From positions 1 through 64,000 of the forward strand of contig NZ_JAEHFY010000010.1 of the NCBI RefSeq assembly GCF_016623585.1: DNA of 64,000 nt, written 5' to 3'. Source of the DNA: Pedobacter segetis. Lineage in GTDB: Bacteria; Bacteroidota; Bacteroidia; Sphingobacteriales; Sphingobacteriaceae. Below the pieces are notes generated by a model. It did no database searches, was not told the DNA's origin, and saw only the letters and a program-made list of their open reading frames with translations. Made by a program: the position numbers and the translations under genes. Below are positions 1 through 8,651 of the stretch, one piece after another (within the stretch, counting starts at the first letter, position 1; every line of letters starts with the position of its first letter).

Positions 1-410
1 ATCCCTCCGGCCCGCTGCTTGGTATCTCTCTAAAGAACTTATCGCCCCGTAACCTCTCGGCCAGGGCTTTTTATATGATTTACCACTTACGTGGTTTTTT
101 TCAGTTTGTTAACTAAAATCGCTCTAGTTATTTTCCCGTTTGATTGGGGTGCAAAGATATGATTATTAATTTAATCTTAAAATCTTTTTTTTATTATTTT
201 TCATCTTTTTATTTGATGAAATTCTTTTTTGAACGGGCTGCAAAAATGTGGTTAATTTTTTGATTCTACAAATCTATTTTCAATTATTTTTTGCTTATAA
301 TTTTATATGGATTTGTTTAAAATTATCCGCTTAGAGCATTTCAAATTACCGCCTTCCTTGCGATTGCGGAGTGCAAAGGTGGGATATTTATTTATTAGCT
401 GCAAGGTATT
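1..410 (-). promoter_or_regulatory. Probable rRNA-operon leader with tandem promoters firing leftward
   Basis: Read on the minus strand, three Bacteroidota-type -7 boxes lie in series: CACCTTTG at 381-374 with a TTG 20 bases upstream (404-402), CATTTTTG at 248-241, and TATCTTTG at 159-152. Downstream, towards position 1, comes a GC-richer stretch containing AAGTTCTTTAGAGAG, resembling the leader ahead of 16S rRNA in this phylum. Stacked strong promoters without an ORF fit a stable-RNA operon starting just beyond the window edge. No rRNA sequence is itself visible, so the operon is inferred. Confidence 0.45.
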
Positions 411-537
411 TTATATCTTTTTTTGAAGTTTTAGTTAACCTGTTGATTATGTGTCAAAAAAAAAATTCCATTTGGCTTTAAAGAAGATTAATGATTGTCT
501 CAAATAAGTTTTAACTGATTTTTATCTTTTTAAAAAT

Positions 538-837
538 CTAAGAGCCTGTTTAAAATTTAATCTAATAATTTGTTTATGCTTACCGCCAGAGGTCGGTCAG
601 GCTTTTTTGGCTGTAAATGCGTTAAATTTTTCGTTTTCTTAAGAATCAATCTTTATCGGTGCTCAAGAAAGCTCTGCTTTTTTCGAGATAGCTCTTCTAC
701 TATCTCTATAAAATTTGCCTCTTTTCGCTCAAAAAGACAATAAGCCTTCTTCTTGAATACTTTAAAAGAACAATAAACAGAAGATAAAAAAATATGGTAT
801 AAACATTTTTACGATACAAACTTAAACCGGCTCTTAG
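538..837. mobile_element. MITE-like element, 300 bp with terminal inverted repeats
   Basis: The left end at 538 begins CTAAGAGCCTGTTTAAA and the right end at 837, read on the other strand, begins CTAAGAGCCGGTTTAA. About 17 of 20 positions match. If the true ends are AGAGCC...GGCTCT, both sides are flanked by TA, a target duplication typical of IS630/Tc1-mariner type transposition. The interior has no credible coding frame. It is too short for an IS and fits a non-autonomous MITE. Family assignment is inference. Confidence 0.55.
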
Positions 838-1337
838 CAGATGAGTTGTTAGATAATTTATTGTTGTTTTAGTAAATTAACGTGAGTTTTGGGGCTTTTC
901 CTGAAATAGTATCATGCCTAAAACTATATAAAATGGTCATTTTTGCTTTTGCACACAGCCCTTTTTCGTTTTTTTAGTGGTATTTTATCGGAACTCAAGA
1001 ATACAAGTATTTCTTCTCTGCCGGGCAATGGCAGGCAATTTTTTCTGAAAAGTACCCAAACCCGAGCGGGAAGAACACATGAAAGCTTATAAAAACAAAT
1101 AAATACTTGAATAAACTCTCGCCTACGCCGGTTGCTACAATTGGTTGCTATTATTTCTTCATGGTTTCCGCAACCGCCAAGGGCGAAAAGAGACTCAACT
1201 AAGATCAGTGCTTAGACTGGATAATAACCACAGAACCAAAACTCACATTATATTATTAATTAGATATACGGCAAGCTGAACTAGACAAGTTTAAATTATT
1301 TGCAACGAAGGAGGTTAACTAAACCCGATAGCAATGA
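838..1337. other. Gene-free stretch between the MITE-like element and the amn terminator
   Basis: I see no convincing coding frame, RNA gene or intact repeat in this 500-base AT-rich stretch. Short patches are locally palindromic (GCCGGGCAATGGCAGGC near 1020) and may be remnants of intergenic repeat elements. Confidence 0.5.
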
Positions 1338-1363
1338 AAATGCCCCTTTTTTGGGGGGGCATT
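1338..1363 (-). terminator. Hairpin downstream of amn
   Basis: AATGCCCC (1339-1346) pairs with GGGGCATT (1356-1363) around a T/G loop. It lies 60 bases past the amn stop on the minus strand. The T-run after the stem is weak (ATTTTCATT), so termination is plausible but not certain. Confidence 0.45.
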
Positions 1364-1423
1364 GTAATGTATAGCGGGGCTGCAATTGCCGAAGAATGGT
1401 AGCAGTACCTTTTCAAAAAAAAA

Positions 1424-2278
1424 TTAAAACTTTAGATGCTTGACTGTTTGACCATTGTTTTTGAGTTGTAACAATGAATCTATACCTATTCTTAAATGAG
1501 ACTCGACCTGTTCTACGGATGTTTTGGAAGCGTCGTTCTCTGCCGTTTTAACTCCTTCTGGTATCATTGGCTGATCTGAGACCAGCAATAGTGCACCAGA
1601 TGGGATTTTGTTTGCGAAACCTGTTACGAATACAGTTGCGGTTTCCATATCAACGGCCATTGCCCTTAATTCTTTAAGGTATTTTTTAAATTCGCGATCA
1701 TGTTCCCAAACACGGCGGTTGGTTGTATAGACCGTACCTGTCCAATAATCCCTAGAATGCTCGCGTATGGTTGTTGATATTGCTTTTTGTAGCGCAAAAG
1801 CTGGAAGTGCGGGGACTTCGGGATGTAGATAATCATTAGAAGTACCTTCGCCACGGATTGCTGCGATAGGTAAAATAAGATCCCCTATTTCGTTTTTCTT
1901 TTTAAGGCCACCGCATTTACCTAAGAACAATACTGCTTTTGTAGGGATTGCGGTTAGCAGATCCATCATGGTTGCCGCAAGTGGGCTGCCCATACCAAAG
2001 TTTATGATCGTAATGCCGTTTGCCGTGACGCTTTGCATGGGCTTATCTAGGCCAAAAATGGGTGCGTTACCATGCCATTCTGAAAATAGCTGTACATATT
2101 TTGAGAAATTTGTTAACAATATATATTGCCCAAACTCTTCTAAGGGCCTACCAGTATATCTCGGTAACCAATTGGCTACTATATCTTCTTTAGATTTTAA
2201 TCCTTTTCTGACGGGAGTTTTTACTTCTTTGGATGATGTGCTAACTGTTTGCTTTTTTATATCTTTTTCTTCATTCAT
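1424..2278 (-). CDS. amn: AMP nucleosidase (short Bacteroidota form)
   Basis: Predicted to hydrolyse AMP to adenine and ribose-5-phosphate in purine salvage. The 284-residue protein has the PNP/UDP-phosphorylase fold: FLGKCGG in the phosphate/ribose-binding region and the purine-site motif AVDMETATVF, with RRVWEHD between them. The long N-terminal regulatory domain of enterobacterial Amn (about 480 residues) is missing, as is usual for this phylum. The first 25 residues are charged and poorly conserved. It is the last gene of the tig-clpP-clpX direction, and its ATG lies only 13 bases after the clpX terminator stem, so expression may need readthrough or a promoter inside clpX. A general MTA/purine phosphorylase is the alternative, less likely given the motifs. 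Confidence 0.88.
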   Translation of the reverse strand: MNEEKDIKKQTVSTSSKEVKTPVRKGLKSKEDIVANWLPRYTGRPLEEFGQYILLTNFSKYVQLFSEWHGNAPIFGLDKPMQSVTANGITIINFGMGSPLAATMMDLLTAIPTKAVLFLGKCGGLKKKNEIGDLILPIAAIRGEGTSNDYLHPEVPALPAFALQKAISTTIREHSRDYWTGTVYTTNRRVWEHDREFKKYLKELRAMAVDMETATVFVTGFANKIPSGALLLVSDQPMIPEGVKTAENDASKTSVEQVESHLRIGIDSLLQLKNNGQTVKHLKF

Positions 2279-2291
2279 AAAATTATGTTTT

Positions 2292-2321
2292 AAAAAAAAA
2301 TCCCGATTTCTTCGGGATTTT
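2292..2321 (-). terminator. Intrinsic terminator after clpX
   Basis: A perfect 10-bp stem (2297-2306 with 2312-2321, AAAATCCCGA/TCGGGATTTT) and a 5-base loop are followed on the minus strand by an unbroken T-run. It sits 4 bases past the clpX stop and ends immediately before the amn start, so it may act as an attenuator for amn. Confidence 0.88.
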
Positions 2322-2325
2322 ATGT

Positions 2326-3567
2326 TTATGCAGCTTTTAATTTTTTAAGATCTGATTTTTCAAATTGCTCCCTGGCATAATTTAGATCGATAATTAATTT
2401 CTTATCTTCTTGTTTCTGCGAGGGCATCTCGAACATCGCATCAATCATGATTGCTTCACAAATGGATCTTAAGCCCCTAGCTCCTAACTTAAACTCCATT
2501 GCTTTATCAACTATGAATTCGAAAACATCTTTTTTGAATTCTAACTCGATGTTCTCATAACTGAACAATTTGGTGTATTGTTTTACCAAAGAATTTTTAG
2601 GTTCTTTTAAAATACTCAATAAAGTTTCCCTATCTAAAGGATTTAGGTGCGTTATAACAGGGACACGGCCTATCAATTCTGGTATCATACCGAATGACTT
2701 TAGATCTAGTGGTGTTATGTATTTATATAGGTTCTTTAGATCTATATCGTCCGTATCTGCCTTAAATTTATAACCAACTGTTTGAGTTCTTAATCTATTG
2801 GCGATTTTCTTTTCGATACCGTCAAATGCACCACCGCATATAAAAAGGATGTTGTTGGTGTTAACGGGGATCATTTTTTGATCTGGGTGCTTTCTACCGC
2901 CTTGAGGGGGTACGTTTACAACCGTACCCTCTAAGATTTTCAATAAAGCTTGCTGAACGCCTTCACCAGAGACATCTCTTGTTATTGAAGGGTTATCGCT
3001 TTTGCGGGCAACTTTATCAACTTCATCTATATAAACTATCCCTCTTTCTGCTGCATTGACATCGTAATCTGCCGCTTGCAATAGCCTGGTTAAGATGCTT
3101 TCTACATCTTCGCCAACATAACCTGCTTCTGTAAGAACGGTTGCATCGCAAATGCAAAAAGGAACATTTAAAATCTTAGCGATGGTTTTAGCCAACAATG
3201 TTTTGCCCGTCCCGGTTTCACCAACCATCATGATGTTAGATTTTTCAATCTCTACCTCGTCTTTACCGATTTTCTGATTTAATCTTTTATAATGATTGTA
3301 AACAGCAACTGCTAATACTTTTTTAGCATCGGTTTGACCAATGATATATTGATCTAGATGTTCTTTGATTTCTAATGGTTTTAGCAGCGTGAGCACAGGA
3401 CTCATGTTCTTTCCTTTTTTTAAGGTAAGTTCTTCTGCCAAGATATCATTTGCTTGCCCGACACATTTATCACAAATATGTGCATCTAACCCGGCAATCA
3501 GCATTAAGCTATCTTGCTTACCAGCACCACAAAACGAACATTTTATATCTTTTTGATTTTTAGTCAT
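2326..3567 (-). CDS. clpX: ATP-dependent Clp protease ATP-binding subunit ClpX
   Basis: Hexameric AAA+ unfoldase that recognises substrates and feeds them to ClpP in the cytoplasm. The 413 residues match the family's length. The N-terminal zinc-binding domain has Cys10, Cys13, Cys32 and Cys35. Walker A GETGTGKT is at 116-123, Walker B reads VYIDEVDK, the pore loop reads GYVGED, and sensor-2 GARGLR lies near the C-terminus. The start ATG overlaps the clpP stop by one base (TAATG), so the two are translationally coupled. A strong terminator follows. Confidence 0.98.
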   Translation of the reverse strand: MTKNQKDIKCSFCGAGKQDSLMLIAGLDAHICDKCVGQANDILAEELTLKKGKNMSPVLTLLKPLEIKEHLDQYIIGQTDAKKVLAVAVYNHYKRLNQKIGKDEVEIEKSNIMMVGETGTGKTLLAKTIAKILNVPFCICDATVLTEAGYVGEDVESILTRLLQAADYDVNAAERGIVYIDEVDKVARKSDNPSITRDVSGEGVQQALLKILEGTVVNVPPQGGRKHPDQKMIPVNTNNILFICGGAFDGIEKKIANRLRTQTVGYKFKADTDDIDLKNLYKYITPLDLKSFGMIPELIGRVPVITHLNPLDRETLLSILKEPKNSLVKQYTKLFSYENIELEFKKDVFEFIVDKAMEFKLGARGLRSICEAIMIDAMFEMPSQKQEDKKLIIDLNYAREQFEKSDLKKLKAA

Positions 3568-4265
3568 TATTTTTCTGAGTTTGCAACTAATATTTCATCA
3601 ACCATACCAAAATCTTTTGCTTCGTTTGCTTTCATCCAATAATCCCTATCAGAAGCTTTTTCTACCCATTCATAAGTTTGGCCAGAATGTTTTGAGATGA
3701 TATCATACAATTCTTTTTTCAATTTTAGCATTTCGCGTAAATTGATTTCCATATCTGATGCTACGCCTTGTGCGCCACCTGATGGTTGGTGGATCATGAT
3801 ACGGGCATGAGGTAACGCGGCTCTTTTGCCTTTAGTACCTGCACACATTAAAACCGCACCCATTGATGCTGCCATACCTGTACAAATTGTAGCTACATCT
3901 GGCGAGATAAATTGCATGGTATCATATATACCTAAGCCTGCATAAACCGAACCGCCAGGGGAATTGATATAAATTTGAATGTCTCTTTTGGCATCTGCAG
4001 ATTGCAAGAAAAGCAATTGAGCTTGAATGATGTTTGCGTTTTGATCATATATGGCATCACCTAAAAAGATGATCCTATCCATCATCAAACGGGAAAAAAC
4101 ATCCATTTGCGCTACGTTTAATTGACGCTCTTCTATTATGTAAGGAGTCATCCCTTGAGGCCTAAAAACGCCTTGAGTATTATTGATATATTTATCTATA
4201 TGTAAACCACCGATTCTGTGGTGCTTTACCGCATATTTACGAAATTCGTCTTTATCTATTTTCAT
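3567..4265 (-). CDS. clpP: ATP-dependent Clp protease proteolytic subunit ClpP
   Basis: Serine peptidase that forms the tetradecameric chamber of the ClpXP protease. The catalytic Ser134 lies in GMAASMG and His159 in MIHQPS; the acid is most likely the first Asp of SDRDYW. At 232 residues it is about 30 longer than E. coli ClpP. The surplus is N-terminal, before the conserved TPYIIEERQ segment, and may include a cleaved propeptide. It is preceded by tig and overlaps clpX, the classical tig-clpP-clpX order. Confidence 0.98.
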   Translation of the reverse strand: MKIDKDEFRKYAVKHHRIGGLHIDKYINNTQGVFRPQGMTPYIIEERQLNVAQMDVFSRLMMDRIIFLGDAIYDQNANIIQAQLLFLQSADAKRDIQIYINSPGGSVYAGLGIYDTMQFISPDVATICTGMAASMGAVLMCAGTKGKRAALPHARIMIHQPSGGAQGVASDMEINLREMLKLKKELYDIISKHSGQTYEWVEKASDRDYWMKANEAKDFGMVDEILVANSEK

Positions 4266-4400
4266 ATCTTTATGTTATGTTAATTGATTGTTATTATAAA
4301 ACGCCAAATTGAATATTTGTTTTAATAATTACCAATATACTTAATCAAGTATAGGTAAAATTTTATTGGTTAGAAATAATATCCGAATTTATATCTTATA

Positions 4401-4426
4401 AAAAAGGCAGCCTTTTTGGGCTGCCC
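4401..4426 (-). terminator. Intrinsic terminator after tig
   Basis: GGCAGCC (4406-4412) pairs with GGCTGCC (4419-4425), followed on the minus strand by TTTTTTATA. It lies 28 bases past the trigger-factor stop and separates tig from clpP, which therefore needs its own promoter or readthrough. Confidence 0.85.
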
Positions 4427-4453
4427 TTTAAAGTATTATCAGAACAGTTGTAA

Positions 4454-5797
4454 TTAATAAAGTTCTTGAAATTTATTGTATGTAATGTCTTTTTTGTCTA
4501 AAGTGATCACGGTTTTTAAATAATCGAAAACTTTTTGCGCTTTTACTTCATCAAAAATACGGTTAGCGTTTTCTTTATCTTGCATAAACTGCGCAGTGTA
4601 TTGGCCTAGTTGTTCTTCTGAAAGCGGTTGGGGGCTGTACATTCTGAACTGGGCATCTAATCTGGCTTTTGCCAATTGGTAAACGTCTTCATATTTGATC
4701 TCTATTTTATGATCTTTCATGATCTTGTTTTCTACTAAAGTCCAACGAAGGTTTTTAGCGAAATCTTCGTATCCTTTTTCCAGCTCCTCATCAGTTACCT
4801 CTTTGTTTGCTATTTTTAACCAACGCTTTAAAAAATCATTTGGCAAAGGCATATTGGCCTTTTCTGATCCGTACTTATAAAGGTCTGCTGCTAATTTCTT
4901 ATCAGCGTCTTGAGCCATCATGGTTTCTAGCTCTTCGGTTATTTTTGCTTTAAATTCTTCTTCGGTTTTAACGGTGCCTTCTCCAAAAAGTTTATCGAAG
5001 AACTCTTGGTTTAGATCTGCCTCTTCTAGGCGGTTTATGTTTTTAACGGTTAACTTAAAGTTAGATTTTGGGATGATCGGATCTTCATCTTCTAATTTCA
5101 ATATTTTAGCCAAAAGTTTTTCATCATCAACGGCGGTAACTAAATCAAAAGAATCTATTACGTCGTTTTTTTTAAGGCCAATTAAAGATTTTAGGATCTT
5201 TGCGTCTTTTACTGCATCCAACCTTAACGAAGTGGTAACGTTGATCCCGTTCTCTAGTACAGAACCATCGGCGCTAAGCTGAATAAACTCCCCAAAGATC
5301 ACGTCTCCATCTGCCACTGCTTCTGGATTTGTCATTTTGCCATAGCTTCTTCTGATGCTTTTGGTGCGTGAAGCTAAAGTTTCTTCGTCAACCTTAATGT
5401 TATATTGGGTTAGTTTGTCTTTAGAGGTAAACTCAACATCAACTTCTGGGGCAAGGCCTAATTCATAATTGAATACAAACTCATCGTTATAATCCCAATT
5501 GAAATTATTGTCTTCTTCTTTAGGCAATGGCTGGCCCAATATTTCAATCTCGTTTTGCTGTATGTAGTTATTTAAAGATTCTGAAAGCAAAGTATTTATT
5601 TCTTCTACCAAAATACTTTTGCCATAAGTTTTTTTAACGTGTGCCGGAGGAACCATGCCAGGACGGAAACCCGGGAGTTTCATTTTTTTTGCCTGATCTT
5701 TGATGGTTTTGTTTACTTTTTCTTGATAATCGTCTGGAGAAATTTTAACGGTAACTATCGCATTCAAATCATCGGTTTTTTCCTGTGTAATATTCAT
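4454..5797 (-). CDS. tig: Trigger factor (ribosome-associated chaperone and prolyl isomerase)
   Basis: Binds nascent chains at the ribosome exit tunnel. The N-terminal ribosome-binding domain carries LPGFRPGMVP near residue 40, a variant of the GFRxGKxP docking loop in which Met replaces the usual Lys. A degenerate FKBP-type domain (around VADGDVIFGEF) and a helical C-terminal chaperone domain follow; total 447 residues. The start is set at ATG 5797 (protein begins MNITQEK). The same frame stays open to 5899, but that extension translates a terminator hairpin and part of tRNA-Leu and cannot be real. Upstream lie tRNA-Leu and its terminator, so tig may be partly co-transcribed with the tRNA. 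Confidence 0.96.
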   Translation of the reverse strand: MNITQEKTDDLNAIVTVKISPDDYQEKVNKTIKDQAKKMKLPGFRPGMVPPAHVKKTYGKSILVEEINTLLSESLNNYIQQNEIEILGQPLPKEEDNNFNWDYNDEFVFNYELGLAPEVDVEFTSKDKLTQYNIKVDEETLASRTKSIRRSYGKMTNPEAVADGDVIFGEFIQLSADGSVLENGINVTTSLRLDAVKDAKILKSLIGLKKNDVIDSFDLVTAVDDEKLLAKILKLEDEDPIIPKSNFKLTVKNINRLEEADLNQEFFDKLFGEGTVKTEEEFKAKITEELETMMAQDADKKLAADLYKYGSEKANMPLPNDFLKRWLKIANKEVTDEELEKGYEDFAKNLRWTLVENKIMKDHKIEIKYEDVYQLAKARLDAQFRMYSPQPLSEEQLGQYTAQFMQDKENANRIFDEVKAQKVFDYLKTVITLDKKDITYNKFQELY

Positions 5798-5833
5798 TAT
5801 TTGGTGTTTTTCTTTTTCGTTTTGTTTTGATAC

Positions 5834-5862
5834 AAAAATCCCCCCCGTATAATGGGAGGGAT
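5834..5862 (-). terminator. Intrinsic terminator after tRNA-Leu
   Basis: ATCCCTCCC (5862-5854) pairs with GGGGGGGAT (5846-5838) with one G-T wobble, then TTTTTG on the minus strand. It begins 11 bases past the mature tRNA 3' end and finishes 36 bases before the tig start. Confidence 0.82.
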
Positions 5863-5873
5863 TGGATTTATGT

Positions 5874-5954
5874 GCGGAAGAAGGGACTCGAACCCCCACG
5901 CCGTGAAGCGCCAGATCCTAAGTCTGGTGCGGCTACCAATTACGCCACTTCCGC
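5874..5954 (-). tRNA. tRNA-Leu (anticodon UAG)
   Basis: An 81-base class II tRNA. The acceptor stem GCGGAAG/CTTCCGC is perfect, the anticodon stem CCAGA/TCTGG encloses loop CTTAGGA (anticodon TAG, reading CUA), and the long variable arm CGCTTCACGGCG is typical of leucine tRNAs. The T-loop reads TTCGAGT on a stem with two G-T wobbles. CCA is not encoded. A near-consensus promoter lies upstream. Confidence 0.97.
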
Positions 5955-5997
5955 ATTTAGGATTTTTAAAGAATTAGTATGTTTCTAATTCGGATTG

Positions 5998-6027
5998 CAA
6001 AGATATGATTTGTTAATGATGTTGCAA
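5998..6027 (-). promoter_or_regulatory. Promoter of tRNA-Leu
   Basis: The -33 TTG (6027-6025) and -7 TATCTTTG (6005-5998) are separated by exactly 19 bases, the Bacteroidota sigma-ABfr consensus. The tRNA 5' end lies 43 bases beyond the -7 box. Confidence 0.85.
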
Positions 6028-6054
6028 ATGTTTTTTATATTTTATTGATTGAAA

Positions 6055-6388
6055 AGATTGTTGTTTTCGTGATTACTCAGATTATGGGATTGCTCAGATT
6101 GTTTTGCTTTCGTGATTACTCAGATTATGGGATTGCGCAGATTGTTTTGTTTTCGTGATTACACTGATTAGGGGATTGCACAGATTGTTTTGCTTTCGTT
6201 ATTACTCAGATTAGGGGATTGCACAGATTGTTTTGCTTTCGTTATTACTCAGATTAGGGGATTGCACAGATTGTTTTGTTTTGTTTTCGTGATTACACTG
6301 ATTAGGGGATTGCACAGATTGTTTTGTTTTGTTTTCGTGATTGCACAGATTAGGGGATTGCACAGATTGTTTTGCTTTCGTGATTACA
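6055..6388. repeat. 43-bp minisatellite, about 7.5 copies
   Basis: Units of 41-48 bp have the pattern AGATTGTTTTGCTTTCGTGA then TTACTCAGATTAGGGGATTG plus CAC. Copies 4 and 5 are identical (43 bp). Copies 6 and 7 carry an extra GTTTT block, suggesting replication slippage. The array occupies the gap between the tRNA-Leu promoter and the end of the gene at 6401. No spacers vary between constant repeats, so it is not CRISPR. Confidence 0.9.
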
Positions 6389-6400
6389 AAGGTTTAAGGG

Positions 6401-7189
6401 TTATAAAGATTTAGATAGTTTTTGGAAATAGAACGCCGCTTTTAATAACCTGCTGCCGTACCAACTGAACATTTCTCCATCTACCAGTTTTATGATCGCT
6501 TTTGGCCACATATTTTGAAATTGTTTTACGTGTTTTGTTTTGAATGGATAAGGTTCTGAAGAAAGCAGTACAACTTCTGGGTTTAGGGCCTTTAATTGTT
6601 CTTGAGCTAATTCTGGATACCTTTTTTCTTCAATAATATTTGTTAAACCACAATATTTTAGCATTTCATTGATAAAAGTTTGGTTGCCAACCACCATTTT
6701 TGGGCTTTCCCAAATAAAATATAATGCCTTTTTTAAACTATCGTTTTTGGTGGCCAGGTTTTGAAAGTTAAGTTTGATCTGATTTTTTATGACCGATGCC
6801 TCTTCATTTTTATTGGTCATCTCTCCTATTGAGATTATCATCTCTAAAGCATCTTTCAAATTATAAATATCGCTCATCCACACCGGAAATTCTTTCGTAA
6901 GGGTTTCGATATCCTGTTTTTGGTTCTCTTCTTTATTACCGATGATCAAATCTGGGTTTAGTGCCCTTATCTTTTTTATATCGATTTTTTTTGTACCTCC
7001 TATTTTGGTTGTGGTTTTAAATTTATCTTTGGGATGGATACAAAATTTGGTAATACCTATAATTTCTTCGCTTAAGCCTAGATCAAACAATAATTCTGTT
7101 TGTGACGGTACAAGAGAGATTATTTTTATTGGAGGAAAGTTTATAGTAACTTCTTTACCTAATTGATCTTTAAAAGTTTTTAATTTCAT
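6401..7189 (-). CDS. Helical-backbone metal receptor (BtuF/TroA-like) lacking a signal peptide
   Basis: 262 residues with the fold of periplasmic cobalamin/iron-siderophore binding proteins: the opening IISLVPSQTELLFDLGL segment, LNPDLIIGN, and a C-terminal LLSSEPYPFK lobe linked by a central helix. Family members normally carry a signal peptide or lipobox. Here the first residues are charged (MKLKTFKDQ) with no hydrophobic stretch, so the protein should stay in the cytoplasm unless the start is wrong. No ABC permease or ATPase gene adjoins it. The upstream neighbour is divergent with only 30 bases between starts. The metal or corrinoid ligand cannot be read from sequence. Confidence 0.75.
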   Translation of the reverse strand: MKLKTFKDQLGKEVTINFPPIKIISLVPSQTELLFDLGLSEEIIGITKFCIHPKDKFKTTTKIGGTKKIDIKKIRALNPDLIIGNKEENQKQDIETLTKEFPVWMSDIYNLKDALEMIISIGEMTNKNEEASVIKNQIKLNFQNLATKNDSLKKALYFIWESPKMVVGNQTFINEMLKYCGLTNIIEEKRYPELAQEQLKALNPEVVLLSSEPYPFKTKHVKQFQNMWPKAIIKLVDGEMFSWYGSRLLKAAFYFQKLSKSL

Positions 7190-7219
7190 TTGATAAATAT
7201 ATTAAGGCAATCATTTTTG

Positions 7220-8557
7220 ATGGATAAGATTAACGATAAATTATCTTTGCAATGGGTTTTACTTCTAACATTTTATACCATAGGGTTGTTAAACTTAGGA
7301 TATTTTTATCCTGAAAGAAGTGATACTTTTTCTGTCTGGTCGGGATTTTCCTTTCTTTTTATTTCTTACTTTATCATTCTGTATAAATTTAACGATGCAA
7401 AACATCAATGGCAAAATTATTTCTTGGCCATTTTTGCTAGGTTACTTTTACTTTTCTATTTCCCTCATTTGAGCGATGATATTTATCGGTTTGTTTGGGA
7501 TGGAAACCAAATTTTGCATGGCATCAATCCTTTTAGTTATACGCCTAAAGAATTAATGACTTTTCATTTTGATTGGGTAGATCCCCAATTATTCTTGAAA
7601 ATGAATTCTCCAAACTATTTCTCTGTTTACCCACCCATAAACCAGTTTGTGTTTATGTTAAGCGCAATTACGGGCAAAGGGAACCTGTTGGCTTCTGTAA
7701 TGATTATGCGTGTAATTATTTTAGCTTTTGATATTGGAAACATTTATCTAATAAAAAAACTATTGATTTATTTTAAAAAGGATGAGAAACTTGTTTTTCT
7801 TTATGCCTTAAACCCTTTGGCTATCGTAGAATTTACGGGAAACCTTCATTTTGAAGCAGCTATGATATTTTTCACTTTATTGAGTATTTGGTTTTTACTC
7901 AACAAAAAATGGGTTTGGGCTGCTGTTTTTTTAGGCTTTGGGGTTTGCACAAAACTTTTACCTATTATATTTCTTCCTTTCTTCATTAGATATATTGGGT
8001 TTAAAAAAACGATTTACGCTGGTTTAATCTGCGGTACCGTAATTGTTATTTTATTTCTTCCGTTAATATATAATATAGAACTGCTAAAAAACTTTATCTC
8101 TAGCATACAACTTTATTATGGGAAATTTGAGTTTAATGGTAGCTTTTATCAGATTTTTAAATTTATAGGTTGGGGCATATTGGGATACAACCCGATAGCC
8201 TATGTAAGCAAAATTTTAATCGTTTTAACTTTAGCTGGCTTTACGATAGCCTATATTAAAAGTAAAAACATTGTGGAGGGCATTTTCTGGATGATGTTTA
8301 GCTATTTAATGTTTAGCGCTATTGTTCATCCCTGGTATATTTTAATCTTGGTTGCCTTTACACCTTTTTTAAAATGGCGGTTTTCTTTGGTCTGGTCTGT
8401 TCTGATTTGTTTGAGTTATTATACTTACCGCATTTTACCATATGATGAAAGCTTGACATTGGTTTGTGTTGAATATGTTTTACTGGGTTGTTTTTTGGTT
8501 TATGAATTGTTTAATCACAGAGGCCACGGAGATTTTTCACGGAGAGCACAAAGTTAA
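7220..8557 (+). CDS. Polytopic GT-C type glycosyltransferase (mannosyltransferase-like)
   Basis: 445 residues with roughly ten hydrophobic segments. The first extracytoplasmic loop carries LSDDIYRFVWDGNQILHG, matching the DDxxRYxWDG signature of polyprenyl-phosphate-sugar dependent transferases (GT87/MptB/PIG-M-like). It probably transfers a sugar from a lipid donor to an envelope glycan or lipid; donor and acceptor are unknown. ATG 7220 is chosen; a TTG in frame at 7190 abuts the divergent start codon. The last 14 residues (NHRGHGDFSRRAQS) are encoded by an intergenic repeat, so the original C-terminus has apparently been replaced or extended. Confidence 0.7.
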   Translation: MDKINDKLSLQWVLLLTFYTIGLLNLGYFYPERSDTFSVWSGFSFLFISYFIILYKFNDAKHQWQNYFLAIFARLLLLFYFPHLSDDIYRFVWDGNQILHGINPFSYTPKELMTFHFDWVDPQLFLKMNSPNYFSVYPPINQFVFMLSAITGKGNLLASVMIMRVIILAFDIGNIYLIKKLLIYFKKDEKLVFLYALNPLAIVEFTGNLHFEAAMIFFTLLSIWFLLNKKWVWAAVFLGFGVCTKLLPIIFLPFFIRYIGFKKTIYAGLICGTVIVILFLPLIYNIELLKNFISSIQLYYGKFEFNGSFYQIFKFIGWGILGYNPIAYVSKILIVLTLAGFTIAYIKSKNIVEGIFWMMFSYLMFSAIVHPWYILILVAFTPFLKWRFSLVWSVLICLSYYTYRILPYDESLTLVCVEYVLLGCFLVYELFNHRGHGDFSRRAQS

Positions 8558-8600
8558 GGTGCTTTCTTTAACCGCTGAGGACGCTGAGTTCACTGAGCTG
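8514..8600. repeat. Dispersed CACAGAGGCCACGGAG-type repeat
   Basis: The sequence runs CACAGAGGCCACGGAG, CACGGAGAGCACAAAG, CCGCTGAGGACGCTGAG and TTCACTGAG, a family I know from intergenic DNA of many bacteria, including this phylum. Its left half supplies the end of the preceding reading frame including the stop codon. Confidence 0.6.
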
Positions 8601-8651
8601 GGTGAAGAAAGATTTGTGGATTTTATTAATGTTTATATTTTTTATGAATTC

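Noticed and set aside
1968-2348. Plus-strand frame opposite amn
   Set aside because: Antisense shadow of a clearly conserved gene and crosses the clpX terminator.
5798-5899. N-terminal extension of trigger factor from an upstream start
   Set aside because: It would translate part of tRNA-Leu and its terminator; the conserved domain starts at 5797.
6190-6414. Open frame with repeated Cys/Phe-rich peptide
   Set aside because: It is only the 43-bp minisatellite read in one frame; unit length varies and is not a multiple of three.
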